From positions 186,001 to 250,000 of the forward strand of contig VXBP01003677.1 of NCBI GenBank assembly GCA_013400115.1: DNA of 64,000 nucleotides, written 5' to 3'. The stretch is from Rhinopomastus cyanomelas (taxonomy: Eukaryota; Chordata; Aves; Bucerotiformes; Rhinopomastidae). Positions within the stretch are counted from its first letter, which is position 1, and each line of letters opens with the position of its first letter. A program made the position numbers and the translations under genes. This document shows positions 1 to 12,400 of the stretch, one piece after another. Below the pieces are notes generated by a model. The model ran no database searches. It worked only from the letters and a program-made list of their open reading frames with translations, and was not told the origin of the DNA.

Positions 1-415
1 TGTTAACCAGCACTTGGCAGAGTACAGAAGGGATAGCAACTCCCTGTGCTTGAGTCTTCAAAGTCTTGTGCAGCCCAGCCAGCTCTTTGCTAGGCAGGAC
101 AGCACAGAGGTGGACAGTGCTAGGATAACCTTTACAGAAGGGGTCCTTTGGAAGGAACCTCAACAGCTTGAAGCAGCTTCTGTTTACATCTTTAGACAGG
201 TTGCTCACAAGCAACCTGTGTACAAAGAAAACTAGGAAGTTACTGTTCCTGCAAGATGGGGAGTTGTCAGAAGATTAGTAGAGGGGACATTTCCCATTGG
301 CAGGAAGGTTGTTCAAGCAGAGCTAGGAAATCAGATGGGTTGGATCTGGACAGAAAGATGTTTTCTTGCCTTTTGCCTGAATCTTGTTGCCACAGTGTTT
401 TCTTTTATCTGTCAG

Positions 416-926
416 TGCTGAATGAAGTTCAAGAGAGGAGGGAATTCCTGGCAGAGATGGAAGCTCTAGGACAGGGGAAGAAGTATCGAAGCATTATCCT
501 CACTGAAATCTCACAGGTACGTGAGGGTCCTGGTGGTGCAGGCCAGACAGTGCTCAGGCAGAAAACCCAGTGCCAGAGACCTTACAGTAGTCTCCTCCAG
601 TATCTGAGCAGGGAAGGGGGCAGGCAACTGGGTGCTTCCCTTTGGGGTACAGGACAGGCTTGGACTTGGGGAATGGGAAATAGAGGTTTTTCAGCCCTTT
701 TTTTCATCTCTGTACACAACTTAATCAGAGAATTAGAACTTTTGTTCTTGGGGCTGGTCAAAGAAGAAAAAGAAGCTGCCAGCATTGTCCTTGCTCAGCC
801 CTTCCCCTTTGTACTTCACAGAAAATACGGGAGATGGAGATCATTGACAAGAAGAGAAGTGAGGAAATGAGAGAGATCATGACGAAAGACTTTCCTGGTG
901 AGAACAAATCTGGTCCTCATGACTAA
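416..926 (+). CDS. C22orf23: C22orf23 / UPF0193 protein EVG1, last two coding exons (partial)
   Basis: Two coding exons are visible: 416-516 and 822-926 (stop TAA 924-926). The first follows a TCAG acceptor and ends at CAG|GTAC. The second follows TTCACAG. They encode NEVQERREFLAEMEALG, then YRSIILTEISQ, joined in phase to KIREMEIIDKKRSEE. This closely matches the C-terminal part of human C22orf23 (EVG1), a small conserved protein of unknown biochemical function. The first exon starts inside a codon, so the missing 5' exons lie left of the window; bases 1-415 look like intron. A donor-like GTGAGA at 898-903 lies inside the last exon, so the final residues (GENKSGPHD) could be read-through of an unused or real donor. 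The gene is tail-to-tail with MICALL1, as in mammals. Identity rests on remembered family sequence and matching synteny. Confidence 0.85.
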
Positions 927-1836
927 GCCGAGGGAACACTACCCACTTCTTCTTCCCAGACTCGGCACCAGAGTCGCAAGGGCTAGTCTGTGCCTGTGCC
1001 CAAAGAAGGGGCAGCACCACCCATTGCCTAAAGCCAGAAGGCAGGAGCAATTTGTACTGGTGACAGAAGAAAGTTGTTGTAAATCCTGCCCACTCACTGG
1101 ATCTTTTCTTGCCCAACAAGAATGAAAACACACAGCAGCAGCCACCAAGTGTGACAAAGCAGAGCCTCCTGCCTACACAGTGCTTCAGAGAATAGCAATC
1201 CAATGAGGAAAACATCACTCTGTTCCATCCACCTAGAGGCAGAGGCTGCTTCTCATGACAGCACAGTTCTAACTCACGTGTTGACACCAAATCTACTGCC
1301 TGCTCCTGTTCCCGTGGCTCTGGGAATGACTGTGCCGGCAGACGGCAGGAAGATGCAGCCTCGTGGCCTTCCCCAAACACAAGCCTCCAGCGTTGCTGCG
1401 GGGCAGCGTGACTGTACATCAGCAAGCTTTGCCACAACAGCCAAACTGGGCAGGCACCCCAGAGCACAGCTGTGCTGAGGAAGGAGAGGGGATTTCAGCC
1501 CAGCCACGTGCTGCTCTCTGCTGCGGGGTTTTTTGGTTCCTGGAAGCACCGCATGCAGAACAGCCACCAGCTTCCCACAGAAGGCTGGCTGTTTGCTCAC
1601 CCCACGCATACCCCCACTCTGCCTTCCAGCAGGCTGAAGCCTGATGCCCAGCTATTCCTCTATAAATCCCCCCACCAACTCCACCTTCCAGTTTCCTCAA
1701 GATCACATCATCTGCTTCTTAGCAATCCTCAAGCGTCTCCCCAAAGCCAGGCAGCATGACCCAGCCCCACGACAGTGCGACTGCAGAAAGGAACCAGAAG
1801 CCCCAGCTGCACTCAGCTTTCCAATCCAACGTTGCT

Positions 1837-1842
1837 TTTATT
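1837..1842 (-). other. Candidate poly(A) signal for MICALL1
   Basis: AATAAA on the minus strand, about 1.65 kb after the MICALL1 stop. It is the only canonical minus-strand hexamer between 1800 and 3490. An ATTAAA near 2517-2522 is an alternative. Region 1843-3493 is therefore read as MICALL1 3' UTR. Confidence 0.45.
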
Positions 1843-2339
1843 TCTGTTCAGGTGAATGGAAGTCACGCAGTTAGTGCAGTATAATTTACAAATCAGAGTT
1901 CCGACCGGGTGCGGGGCCAAGGGGCAGCGAGCCCGACGGCCTTTGGCAACAGTGATCTGACAGCAGGCTCTAAAGTGGATTTGTTTCTCCTTGGAGAAGA
2001 GTTGTGCTTTGGGATCTCCTACTGCTTCTCATCAGCCTGCTGGGGTATGGCAAGAGGAAGATGGCATCAGCAGCTTAGGGCTGAGCTGACCACCTCCCAG
2101 CCACAGAGGCCACATGGGGACTGTTTTGGGAAGCAGGGACCCCTTTTTCCAGAATGCTGCACCAGCCACCTTGCAAGGCACTGCTCTGAGAGCGATTTGG
2201 CTAAGGCCTGGCTGAGAAGGGACTGCAGCAGTTTGTTGGGGCTGGGTTATCATCCCTAGTTTGCTAGATGAGAAGGCATGGCAAAGCCCTGATCGACCGA
2301 ACACCCGTGAAACTCTAACTGAGACCGATCCAATGATTC

Positions 2340-2345
2340 AATAAA
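2340..2345 (+). other. Candidate poly(A) signal for C22orf23
   Basis: AATAAA on the + strand. It is the first canonical hexamer I find after the C22orf23 stop at 926, which implies a 3' UTR of about 1.4 kb. That UTR would overlap the 3' UTR of MICALL1 on the other strand. Two more hexamers follow near 2476-2490. Confidence 0.35.
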
Positions 2346-2444
2346 TAACTCCTCCCTTTGGAGGAGAAGGCAGGAAACAAAAATGGAAGGACAAAGGGAT
2401 GGCTGGAAGACTGCTGCCCCCAAACCAGTCCCTTTCTCCAATGT

Positions 2445-2475
2445 ACACACACACACGCACACACACATACACATG
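2445..2475. repeat. Interrupted (CA)n microsatellite
   Basis: About 31 bp of CA dinucleotides interrupted by single G and T bases. It lies in the convergent 3' region shared by C22orf23 and MICALL1. Confidence 0.9.
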
Positions 2476-3493
2476 ACAAATAAAATAAAGGGTTTAAAAA
2501 GTTTTGGGGAGGGGGGTTTAATTAATCTAGTAAAGGAGGTGTAAAAAATAACCAGCCAACCCCTGCACACTTTCAGTATATGCAGCTGAAGCTGGGTAAA
2601 GGTCAGTTGTGCCCGTGGCACGGGTGAGCAGGGGCACAAGCTTAGTGCCCTGTGCTGGCACTGAGTCAGTCTGGAGCTTTTCTGCTCTTGCCTGGAAAAG
2701 GAATGTTCCTCCTTTCCCCCCAAGGCAGCAGAGTCAGGGGTGTTTAGCAGCAGTGGGGGCAAGATGTCCTGAGTAGGGCACGTGAGCTACATCCTAGCAG
2801 CTGTACACTGTCCCCTTGGGTCCCCTCAGCCCTGTAACAGAGCCCACCCAGTGCTGGTGCCTGAGGGATGAGACAGCTTAAAATAAATAGGGCACCAGTT
2901 ATTTTTTTGGCTATGGCTCTTACGATGTGGGACTGTTTTTCTTAATGTTGTAGTTTAGCCCAGTAAAACCCAAAAGAAACCCAATTCTAAAGCCAGAGCT
3001 TTCTCCTGAAGTTATAACAGGACAGGAAGGGGACAGGGTGCGGGGGACAGGCAGACCCACTCCCCTCCTGGCAGAAGTTGGAGGCACATGGAACTCTCAC
3101 AGTTAGAGAGGGAGAGGGGATGAGGGGCAGTTAGTGCAAGTTTTCCCACAAACACCAAACTCTTGGCTGTCTTCTCAGTTAACAAAAGAACACACAATGG
3201 GGTAAACCTATCCCAAAAATGAATCCATCTCCCCTGCCGGCTGCGCAGCGGGAACAGTCAGGCTCCTACCCAGCCGCCAGAAGGGGAGCGCTTTGGTCGG
3301 ACTTCCCCGCTCCAGGCCAGACGACTGGTGTCTTCCTGGGGCAGCAGCTCCAGGGTGCCCAGGGAGGGAGCTGGGGGAGAGACGAGGGGAGTGGAAGGAG
3401 ACAAGTCTCCCTTCCTGGCAGGCATCCCAGCCAGCTGTGGGGAGGCCAGGGCAGTTGGGCAGCACATCTCTCCCACTGCTGGTGTTCTCTGCT

Positions 3494-6400
3494 CTAGCTT
3501 TTCTCCTTGGGCGACTTGCTTTTGGAGTCATGCTTGTTGCCCAGCAGCTTAAGCACCTTCATGGGCTTGAATTTGCCTTTCTTCTTGGTTTCAGTTTCCG
3601 CTTCCTTGTGAAATTCTGGGGTTGCAAAAGGGAGGTTGTTACAGTAGGACACTGATGGTTGTACACACACACAAGCATGACAAGGACAAGGGTGAGAGCC
3701 ATGAATCCAAGCTGTGTGCACACTTCTTCCTGTGCTAACAGCAGTGCATTGTGCCCCAAACTTTCACAGCCCTGTAGAATGTGGCTCAGGACTCTACACA
3801 GAAAGGATTCCTGCATGCAATTTCATGAATGGCTTGTGCTGGCCCCTTGCTACAGTCAGCAGTGAGAACACCACTCCAAGAATCTTCCTGAGCATTTCTT
3901 ACCTTTCCTTTTAATCATTGCTTCCAACATTTTGTCCTCCTCCTCTTCTCTGAAAGAAAGAGTGGGAAACAGGTCAGCAATTCAGCCCTGGAAACAGCTG
4001 CTGTATTGTTTAACGTGCAGAACCTCCTACTTATGAGCCACTGTCTCACAAGTATTTGCCACCAGCAGGCTGAATCCCATGTGCTGCAAGCACTGCCCTG
4101 TCTTTCCCACACAACATTCAAATAGACAAGAAGTGTGAAGCCTGGAAAAGACATCTTAGGATGTCTGAAGACACCCCCATGAGCTGTTCATGTGGTGCTG
4201 AGTCAAACAGTTGCTGTTCCACTCTCCCCCAACCCACCCTGCTCCTCACTCACCTCTGCCGGTCCTCATCCAGGCAGTTTACAATAGCGTTCCTCTGCTC
4301 AATGATAGTCACCAGCTCCTGCATCAGCACCTTCTCCCTCCCTCGGTCCTCATCGGTCCAGTCCTTTTCTACCCAGACAAATCCCAAGGAAGGACAAGCA
4401 ATTAAATGGCTGAAGGAGCTCTGAAACCCTGAAACTTTAGGGGCAGAGATCCCCTAGCATGATTCCTCGCTACCCTGCCATGAAGCAGGGCCAGCTGGGC
4501 TAGTGGTGCCCGTGGGGGCAAGAGGAGTTCATCCCTGCACAGTGCTAGGGCACTGGCATCTTTAAAGATCCTAAAGGTCTGTCTCTGCTTAGACCCACCA
4601 AGACAGAGGGGAACAAAGCCCAGAGACAGCTGCACCCAGAGCAATACTCTACCTGGCTTGTTGAGGAGGCAACGCAGTTCATACTCCACATCTGACTGCC
4701 GCTGCTCCAGGTTCTGCTGCTTGAAGCTGCAAGACAAGGGGGCACTACAGGAACCACTGCAAGGCTCCAGAGAGGCAGAATGTCATCCCAAGGTATAGGG
4801 TGAGCTTGGAAAGAATCACCGCAACGCTGATCTTATCCTGTACAGCCAAAGGGAGAGGAAGTCAAGCACCAGCAGGAACCAGCTCTGGCTGCTCAAGACC
4901 TTCCCAAAGGAGATCACAGAGTCACAGAACACTAGGGACTGGAAGGGATCTCGAAAGATCATCCAGTCCAATCCCCCTGCCACAGCAGGATCACCTAGAT
5001 CAAGATTCTTTTGTGACCCACAGGGACAGCTCTAAGTGTGTTTGGATACATCTGTCTGCTTGCCCTCTTTGTCTGCCTTCTCCAAGCAAGGAGGCCGTGT
5101 CAGGCTCTCCCCTGAAAGCAGAGTTTCAAGGGGGCTGAGACAGGTTCCTTTAGGTGCGGCCGTGCCTCCCCACACCCCTGCAGACACTTACATATAGATG
5201 AGCTCTGATTCATGCCGCACCAGCACGTGCTTCTCGTGGATGAGTTTGAACCAGTCCACCAGCAGGCTGTCCTCAGGGCTGTCTGCCAAGCAAAGGGACA
5301 ATTCAGAGCCATCCCTGGACCTGCAGGATCCCATCATCCTGCAGCAGGTTGGGCTCTGCCAGGCTAGAAGAGGGGCACTGAGACTAGATGCAACCTGGCC
5401 CCAGACTGTTCCTTAGACCCAGAGACACTTTATCTCTCCTCCCACCTGTTGCCACCCTAGGGACATCTCCCATGTCCAAGTGACCATTCCTGGAGCACAG
5501 CACAGCCCCATTTGCTTTTCCAACCATAGCATTAGCTGGCAGAAGTTGGCACTGTTTTCTCCTTGGCTGGGCACAGGATGGTCCTAGGGCCCCACAACCA
5601 GAGCCCACCCATACCATTCTCAGCACTGCGAAGTTTTTCCTCCAAGGCCACCCCACGATGCTCTAGCTCGTCCAGCTGGTGCTCGATGGCATCCATCTCC
5701 CCATAGATGTCTTCCTCAGGGATGTACTGATCTGTCTGCACCTGCCAAGCCACAAGGCAGAGACTTCCATTACCACCAACTTCCAGGAGGTTACTATCAG
5801 CCAGTGAACACCAGTGGAGGCAGGAACACTTCAGAACACTCCACCTAAGCATGGATCCAGAACTGCCACCCCACTCTGGAGCAAAGGGAGACCATATCAG
5901 CGAGGTCCAGACTAGACACCACCCTGCCCTGCCACCTGTGCAGCACCTATCCCCACACACACAGTACCAGAGCGCACGTATACAGCTACAGCCCCGGTGG
6001 ACAGCACCCAGGGTCCTCCCAAGGGCCCTTTTACCTTGCGTTTGATCAGCGGGAAGCCATGACCTGGGGCAGGAGGACGCGCTGGCTTGGAGCCCTTGGG
6101 TGGTTTCTTTGTGGAGGGGGAGGCGGCCGGCGATGGTTTCCTATTGAAGGGGTTCTCTTTGCAGGAAGACTGGAGAAGAGGAACAAAAGGATATAGAATC
6201 ATAGAATCATTAGGGATTGGAAGGGACCTCGAAAGATCACCCAGTCCAACCCCCTGACACAGCAGGATCACCTAGACCAAGTCACACAGGAACACATCCA
6301 GGCAGGTCTTAAATGTCTCCAGTGAAGGAGACTCCACAACCACCCTGGGCAGCCTGTTCCAGTGCTCTGTCACCCTCACTGTGAAGAAGTTCTTTCTCAT

Positions 6401-9400
6401 ATTGATGTGGAACCTCCTCTGTTCCAGCTCACACACATTGCCCCTTGTCCTATCACTAGATGACACTGAGAAGAGCCTGGCTCCATCCTCCTGACACCCA
6501 CCCTTCACATATTTATAGACATTAATGAGGTCACCCCTCAGTCTCCTCTTCTCCAAGCTCAAGACACCCAGCTCCCTCAGCCTCTCCTCATAAGGGAGGT
6601 GCTCCACTTCCTTCATCATCCTCGTTGCCCTACGCTGGACTCCCTCCAGCAGCTCCACATCTCTCTTGAACTGAGGGGCCCACAACTGGACACAACACTC
6701 CAGATGTGGTCTCACCAGTGCAGAGCAGAGGGGGAGAAGAACCTCTCTTGATCTGCTAACCATCCCATTTCTGGCTCATGGTCATCCTGCTGTCCACCAG
6801 GACCCCCTTTCTCCTACACAGCTCTCCAACAGGTCAGTCCCCAGCCTCTACTGGTACCTGGGGTTGTACCAGTATGCATTGGTCCAGGAAAGGGAAGCGA
6901 TGTAGCATCCCTGCAGATGGGACCGAGACGACAGGGCAGCCCCAGGGTTTGTCCTGCCCCACACAGCACCAGCAGCCTCCCCATGGGACTAAAACTTGTT
7001 TTAATCCTGTTTGAGGTCAGTAACCCAGCCTCTTGCTAACATACATGCTGAATTCTTTTCCTTCATGGCAGTTGTGACCACACACCCTGCCCCTCTATCA
7101 TGTGGGGCAGGCAGAGTAAGAGCCTGCACTTAGTCCCCACTGTGACTGAATGATGGATGAGGAAGAAAAGCCCCCTGATCTGGATGGGAGGAAGGTCACC
7201 ATCTCACCTTCAATTGTGGTTTGGGTGAGGAAGATGTCTTAGGGCTCCCAGCACCCTCATCTGAAGCCAAGAGAATGGGTGTAGGGCTGGCCCCAGCAGG
7301 AGGCTTGGGGGGCACCCGGCTGGGGCTGGTCTTTAAGCTGCCGGTGGAGATGGTCCTGCTGGTGTGCGAGGTGCTGGGCTGTGCCTCCCCACTGAAGTTG
7401 CCTGGCTCACTGGTGGAGGAAAATGAGGAGTTGGTGGAGAGGCTGGCTGGGGCAGCAGGATTTTCGCTGGCGACGCTGGCCAGTGGTCTGTCAGTGCTAG
7501 AGGCCTTGCTGGCTGTCGGTGTGTGGACAGTGGGCTCCGAGGAGCTTTTGGGCACGGAGGTCTCATCGGTGTCACACAGCACCTTGGCTGAACTCTCAGA
7601 GTTGATGCTTTCAAGGCTGAGGGCTGGAGATGGGGTGGAGGATGATGGCTCAGAGTGTGACAGCCTGGAGATGGGGTGCTGGGCTGCAAAACACAGGGAG
7701 AGCTCAGGAAGGAACAAGGAGGCAGCCAGAAAAGAAGAGGAGAGCAGGTACTGGAGGCAAGAGTGAGTACAAAAGGGAACCAACATCTGTCTGTCTTCAG
7801 AGAAGACAGAAAGCACCCTCCAGTGCATACGTCTCGCCTGAAAATGCTGTGCCACAGTGGCTAGAGAGGACGTGGCTAGCACAAGTCCTGTAGCACACAC
7901 TACAGTGATGGTGGTGCTTGGCCTGCCACGGTAATGCAGAGGTGCTGGGGAAGGGGAAGCCTTGCAGAAGGGAGATAAGGGAGTGTGGGGAATCTCACCT
8001 AGTGGGGAAGCACTGGGGGCCCGTGGAGCTGGGCGTTTCTTTGCCTTTGGACTGCTGGTGGGAGTGATGCCATACCAGGGGTGAAGAGGCTTGGCAGCAG
8101 TCTCGCTCTGCTCCTGCTCAGGTGTGCTCTTTTGGGCAGCAGCACTCTCTTCTTCTTCTTCTTCATCGTCCTCCTCAAAGGGATTGTATGGTTTGGGCTC
8201 TGTGGCATCAGATCTGCTCTCCTCACTCCCAGTTTTCTCTGCCTCCTCCCCAACCTCCTCCTCCGAAGTCCTGCTTGGAGTCTCATGGCTGCTGCCTGGT
8301 GGTGGAGGAGGAGGAGCTGGCTTCTTCTTGGGCTCTGCTTGCACTAAGGCTATCCATGGTGGGTCCTTGGCTCTTGAAGCAGTTCCAGCACTGGGAGAAA
8401 AGAAAGAGACTGAGGTGGCAGGGAGCAGAGACAAACTGGGGTGGCAAGGCACAGAAAAGGGATTTAGCCCTTGGGGGAAGAAGCAGGTTTCTCATCTAGG
8501 GTGGCCCCAGTCTCCCCCAGACACAAAGCACATCATTCACTGCAGGCAAACCGATGGGCCTGAGGGAAGCACAGCTTGCCCAACTTGCCTGCTGGGCCCT
8601 GCATTTTGCTTTCTGGATATTACAGCCTCCATTTGCTAAGCAGTGGCACAGGCTGTATTTCATGGGCACAGGAGTTCTCTTCTCCCCACACAATTCCTAC
8701 ACCTAGTTCTGCTCCCCAGGCTGTGGACAGAGTAGGAGTAGAGATCAGATACCTGCCCTCTGTGGTCACTCTCTCTTTCTAAACTTCAGAGAGCTGTTCT
8801 GTCATGTTATCTTCCCAGCACCCCAGGGATGGGCTTCTCTTTGCCAGCTCCCATGGCTGGAAGTGCTGCTTCTCCTCTGAGAGCACACCTCGTGGTAGAA
8901 GCCCACACCATGGCTCAGTGAGTCACTGCTCATCAGGAAAGCCAGCATCACTCGCCACACACCCACCCCTTGGCAGTGGTAAATCTGGGGTGCTTGTGCA
9001 ACCTCTGTCCCACGAGCAGGCAAGAATGAGCCAATGCCAGCAGGCTCCTGGGTGAGAGCCCAGGACATGTAAGGGTTGTCCCTGCACTGGAGGGACAAAC
9101 CATCTGCAAGGCAGACAAGTGTCTCTTTCTCAGAACCCTTGTGGGTTCATGTCAGAAGGCACTAGGTCTGCATGTGACACAGAAACACCCTTCTGAACCC
9201 CTGAGACTCATTACAAAGACCCTGGGAGGTACAGACAAGCACTGTCAGCCTGACTGTACTGGGCTGGCACCCAGTACTGGGTAAGGAAAGTGAACTGATC
9301 GTAGTCTACATCCTCCCAAGAGCAGGGGCTGGCAAAGGTGAGAGGAGATACCACAGCAGAGCCATCCCCACAGCCCCACCTCAGTATGGGGTCTGCAGGT

Positions 9401-12400
9401 GACCTGTGAGCAGAAGGACGTACCGATCAGAGGAGCAAGGTCTCCCTCGGGGTTTTGGGACAGGGGGGCTGGGTTCAGGTACCCTACCTAGAAAGACACA
9501 GGGTCAGACTGTCACAACACCAAAAGGACATGAAGAAAGAGGTTAAATCATCACAAGGCACCTCTTACACGCTGCTCCACAGGAGGCTGGCTATCCCCAC
9601 TCTCTGAAGACATTGTGGTGGTTGTTCTTCCACAGCTGAGGCAGTCAGTGAACCCCAAACATTCCCCCAACCCCAGGAGCTGCATCCTGGAGGACTGATG
9701 TGCTCCTCCTTCCCCACCGCTCTAGCACTGCCACCTTCTCTCCACACTGGTGGCACTCCCTGGAAAGCTCTGGGGAAAGGGAGCAGGCAGGTGGGAGACC
9801 CCAGCTGTGGGGATGGCTGGCAGTCAAAGGCTCTGTGTCCAAGCCTGAGATTTATTTGGCAGCAGAGAAGGAATGGAACTCATCACCTCATCTGCCGGGG
9901 AGGTGGAAGAAAACCTCTGCCACCACTGGGCTCTCTTACCGTTCACCATGTCAGGTCCACACTCACTGCTCTCGCCCTGGAGAGTGGACCTGGGCCGGGG
10001 GACAGGGTGAGATGTTGGAGGGGACAGGACTGCTGCATCAGTGGTCCTCCTCGGGGCAGGAGTGGGTCGTATGTCTCTCAGCAAGCCGGCTTTGTCCTGG
10101 GTGGTGAGCGCTGTAGGCTTGTTGGGAAGGGGAGGTCTTGGGGGAGTCTGGGAGGCTGGTGCTCCACTGCCTGCTTGAGCAGGGGACGTTGCTGTCTCTG
10201 CTTTGCTGGGTGTGCTGTCCTTCTCCAGTGGGCTGGAGGTCTCTGCCATGCCTTCTACGGAGTCACCATGACCTTTCTCCACCTCTGCTTCTTCAGGGAG
10301 GACATCCTCACCCACACTGCCAGCCTCAGCTTCAGTTCTTAGCTCCGGTGACTGCAGGTCTGGGCTGGGCCTCCTATCTGCCTTCCCACTCATGGCCAGT
10401 TTGCCACGATGATGTGTACAGACAAAAGTCCCTGCCTCTGATCCAGGCTTGTATGACCCCGGGAGCAGCGTGCTGGAGCACTCCTTACACCTGCCAAAGA
10501 GAAAGGAAAAACAGCCCTGTGAGATGGGGGGTTCACATCCTGCCCCTCTGGGAAGGCAGTTTCCTCCCATCCCTGCTACTAACTCCCTAGTCTTGGGGAA
10601 GTAAGCTGAGAAAGGAGAGGAACAGAGAAACGTCACCGTGCTGCTGTAGGAACCCAAGGAGAGTTGACAACGCAACCACCACATGCATTTGGATTCCTCC
10701 AAATGGAAGGTGTGAAAGGATTTAAGGGATGCAGAAGGGCCACAGCTGGTAGTGGGATATGGCATGGCTTCCACACCTGGAATAGCAGAAACCCAGTTTT
10801 CCTGGAAAACATTCAGTTGGTGGAGGATAGGAGAGAGTGTGCTACAAGGTGGTCCAGAGACAAGGATCAACCACTCAGACAGGAAAGAGTAAGTATTAAC
10901 TGGAATTAGGGAGCAGCTGGTTCACAATCAGCACAGGAGGCTATGGGCTACCTTGTGTGGCCAGGGGTCCAGGCAGGTTAAAGAACTATGTTTTGGGGAG
11001 AGGGGGAAATAAACCCCCCAAAACTCAAGAGTATTAAATACAGTGACACCACTTCCAACTCACCAAATACCTACATTAGAAGACTGAAAAGCAGCCAGGA
11101 GTGGCAGCACACAAACTTAGCCTGGTCTCACCCTCACTGCTGTTGACCACGGCCCCTGCCAGGGACACATTTGGCTGGAAGGACGAGGAAATGACACAGT
11201 AGGGCCATTGCCTGTTGAAACTGGGCTAATAGCTTCCCCATCCTTCACCATCTGCCACATCTTGGATCATTCACTCTTTCTCCACAGAGCCTTTAAATCC
11301 TTCCTAATGAAGCCCTCCAGGTGCACGCGTCATACCCAGCACTGGCAACCAAGTCAGCCCTTTTCCACCTGGCACACATGAAAGAGCCAAGGGCAAGGGG
11401 CTGATGGAGCACTCCCACGAAAACTGAGCTTGTTCCTTCTTGCCTGGATGCCTGGCACTTGCAGCAGCTGGCTGCTCTACACTGCAAGCAGGCAGTTTTG
11501 GAGAGGAATTTGCTCTGCATTGGGATTTCTTCTGAAAAGCAGAGCAGAAGCAGGATGACATAGGGGCTGGCTCTAGAGAGAAGGGGTGTGATGAAACAGA
11601 GAGAGGTGGCAGGTTTGGACCAGGGGAGAAAAGGGGTTGGTTTTCCCTCTGTCATTCCACAGAAAACGCTGCGACAGGACACTCCTGACCAAACGGTGCC
11701 CGTGAACCAGCAGGGGAACAAAACCCCAAAACAGCATAAGGAGACAAAACACTCAGGATAACATTACAAGGACCTCACTGCTCAGTCAAGAGGGCCACAA
11801 GCTGTGCCAAGGCAGACATGGCACCTCTCCTGTTCCTGGCCCATGAGCAGTGCTACACCCACACCCTAAACTCCTGCTTTTGCCCCAGTTGCTGATGGGC
11901 CCCAGGTCAGCTCCCCTCCTGTGATGCTTTTTCCATGACACATCCCCAGCTGATTTAGGCAGGAACCACTTACACAGGCAAACGAGGCCTCCCATATCTT
12001 CCCAGTGGCTCAACCTTTCTCTCCTCAGAAATGCCCACTTGCCAGCTCTTGTCCTGTTGCCCACAGGAGAGATGTCATCCCTTCATCAGCAGAGCAGTGA
12101 AAGCAAAGTGAAATGACTTCACACGTGCTGCAGGTCAGGACCTGCACTCAAGGAGTAACCGCGCTGCTGCTGATGTCTAAACTCTCATTCCTTGGTTTGA
12201 TAACAGTCTGCAGCTACCCACATGCTCCCCTGGGAGCCCAGCAACACCCCAGGCAGCATGGGAGCCTGTATATCCAGTAAAGAACATGGAATACAGTTGG
12301 AAGGATGTTTGTAGGATGATGTTCTGGCTTAGACCTCATTGGAAGGTGGTGGAAGGGGTTCACAGAATCATAAGGGAATGGAAGGGACCTCAAAGATCAT

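Noticed and set aside
6272..6763. A 163-aa open frame that looks like a gene
   Set aside because: It is the C-terminal part of CR1 ORF2 within a truncated retrotransposon. The same protein recurs in other CR1 copies of the window.
8091..8639. A 182-aa plus-strand open frame with a serine run
   Set aside because: It is the antisense shadow of the acidic Glu/Asp run in MICALL1 exon 8.
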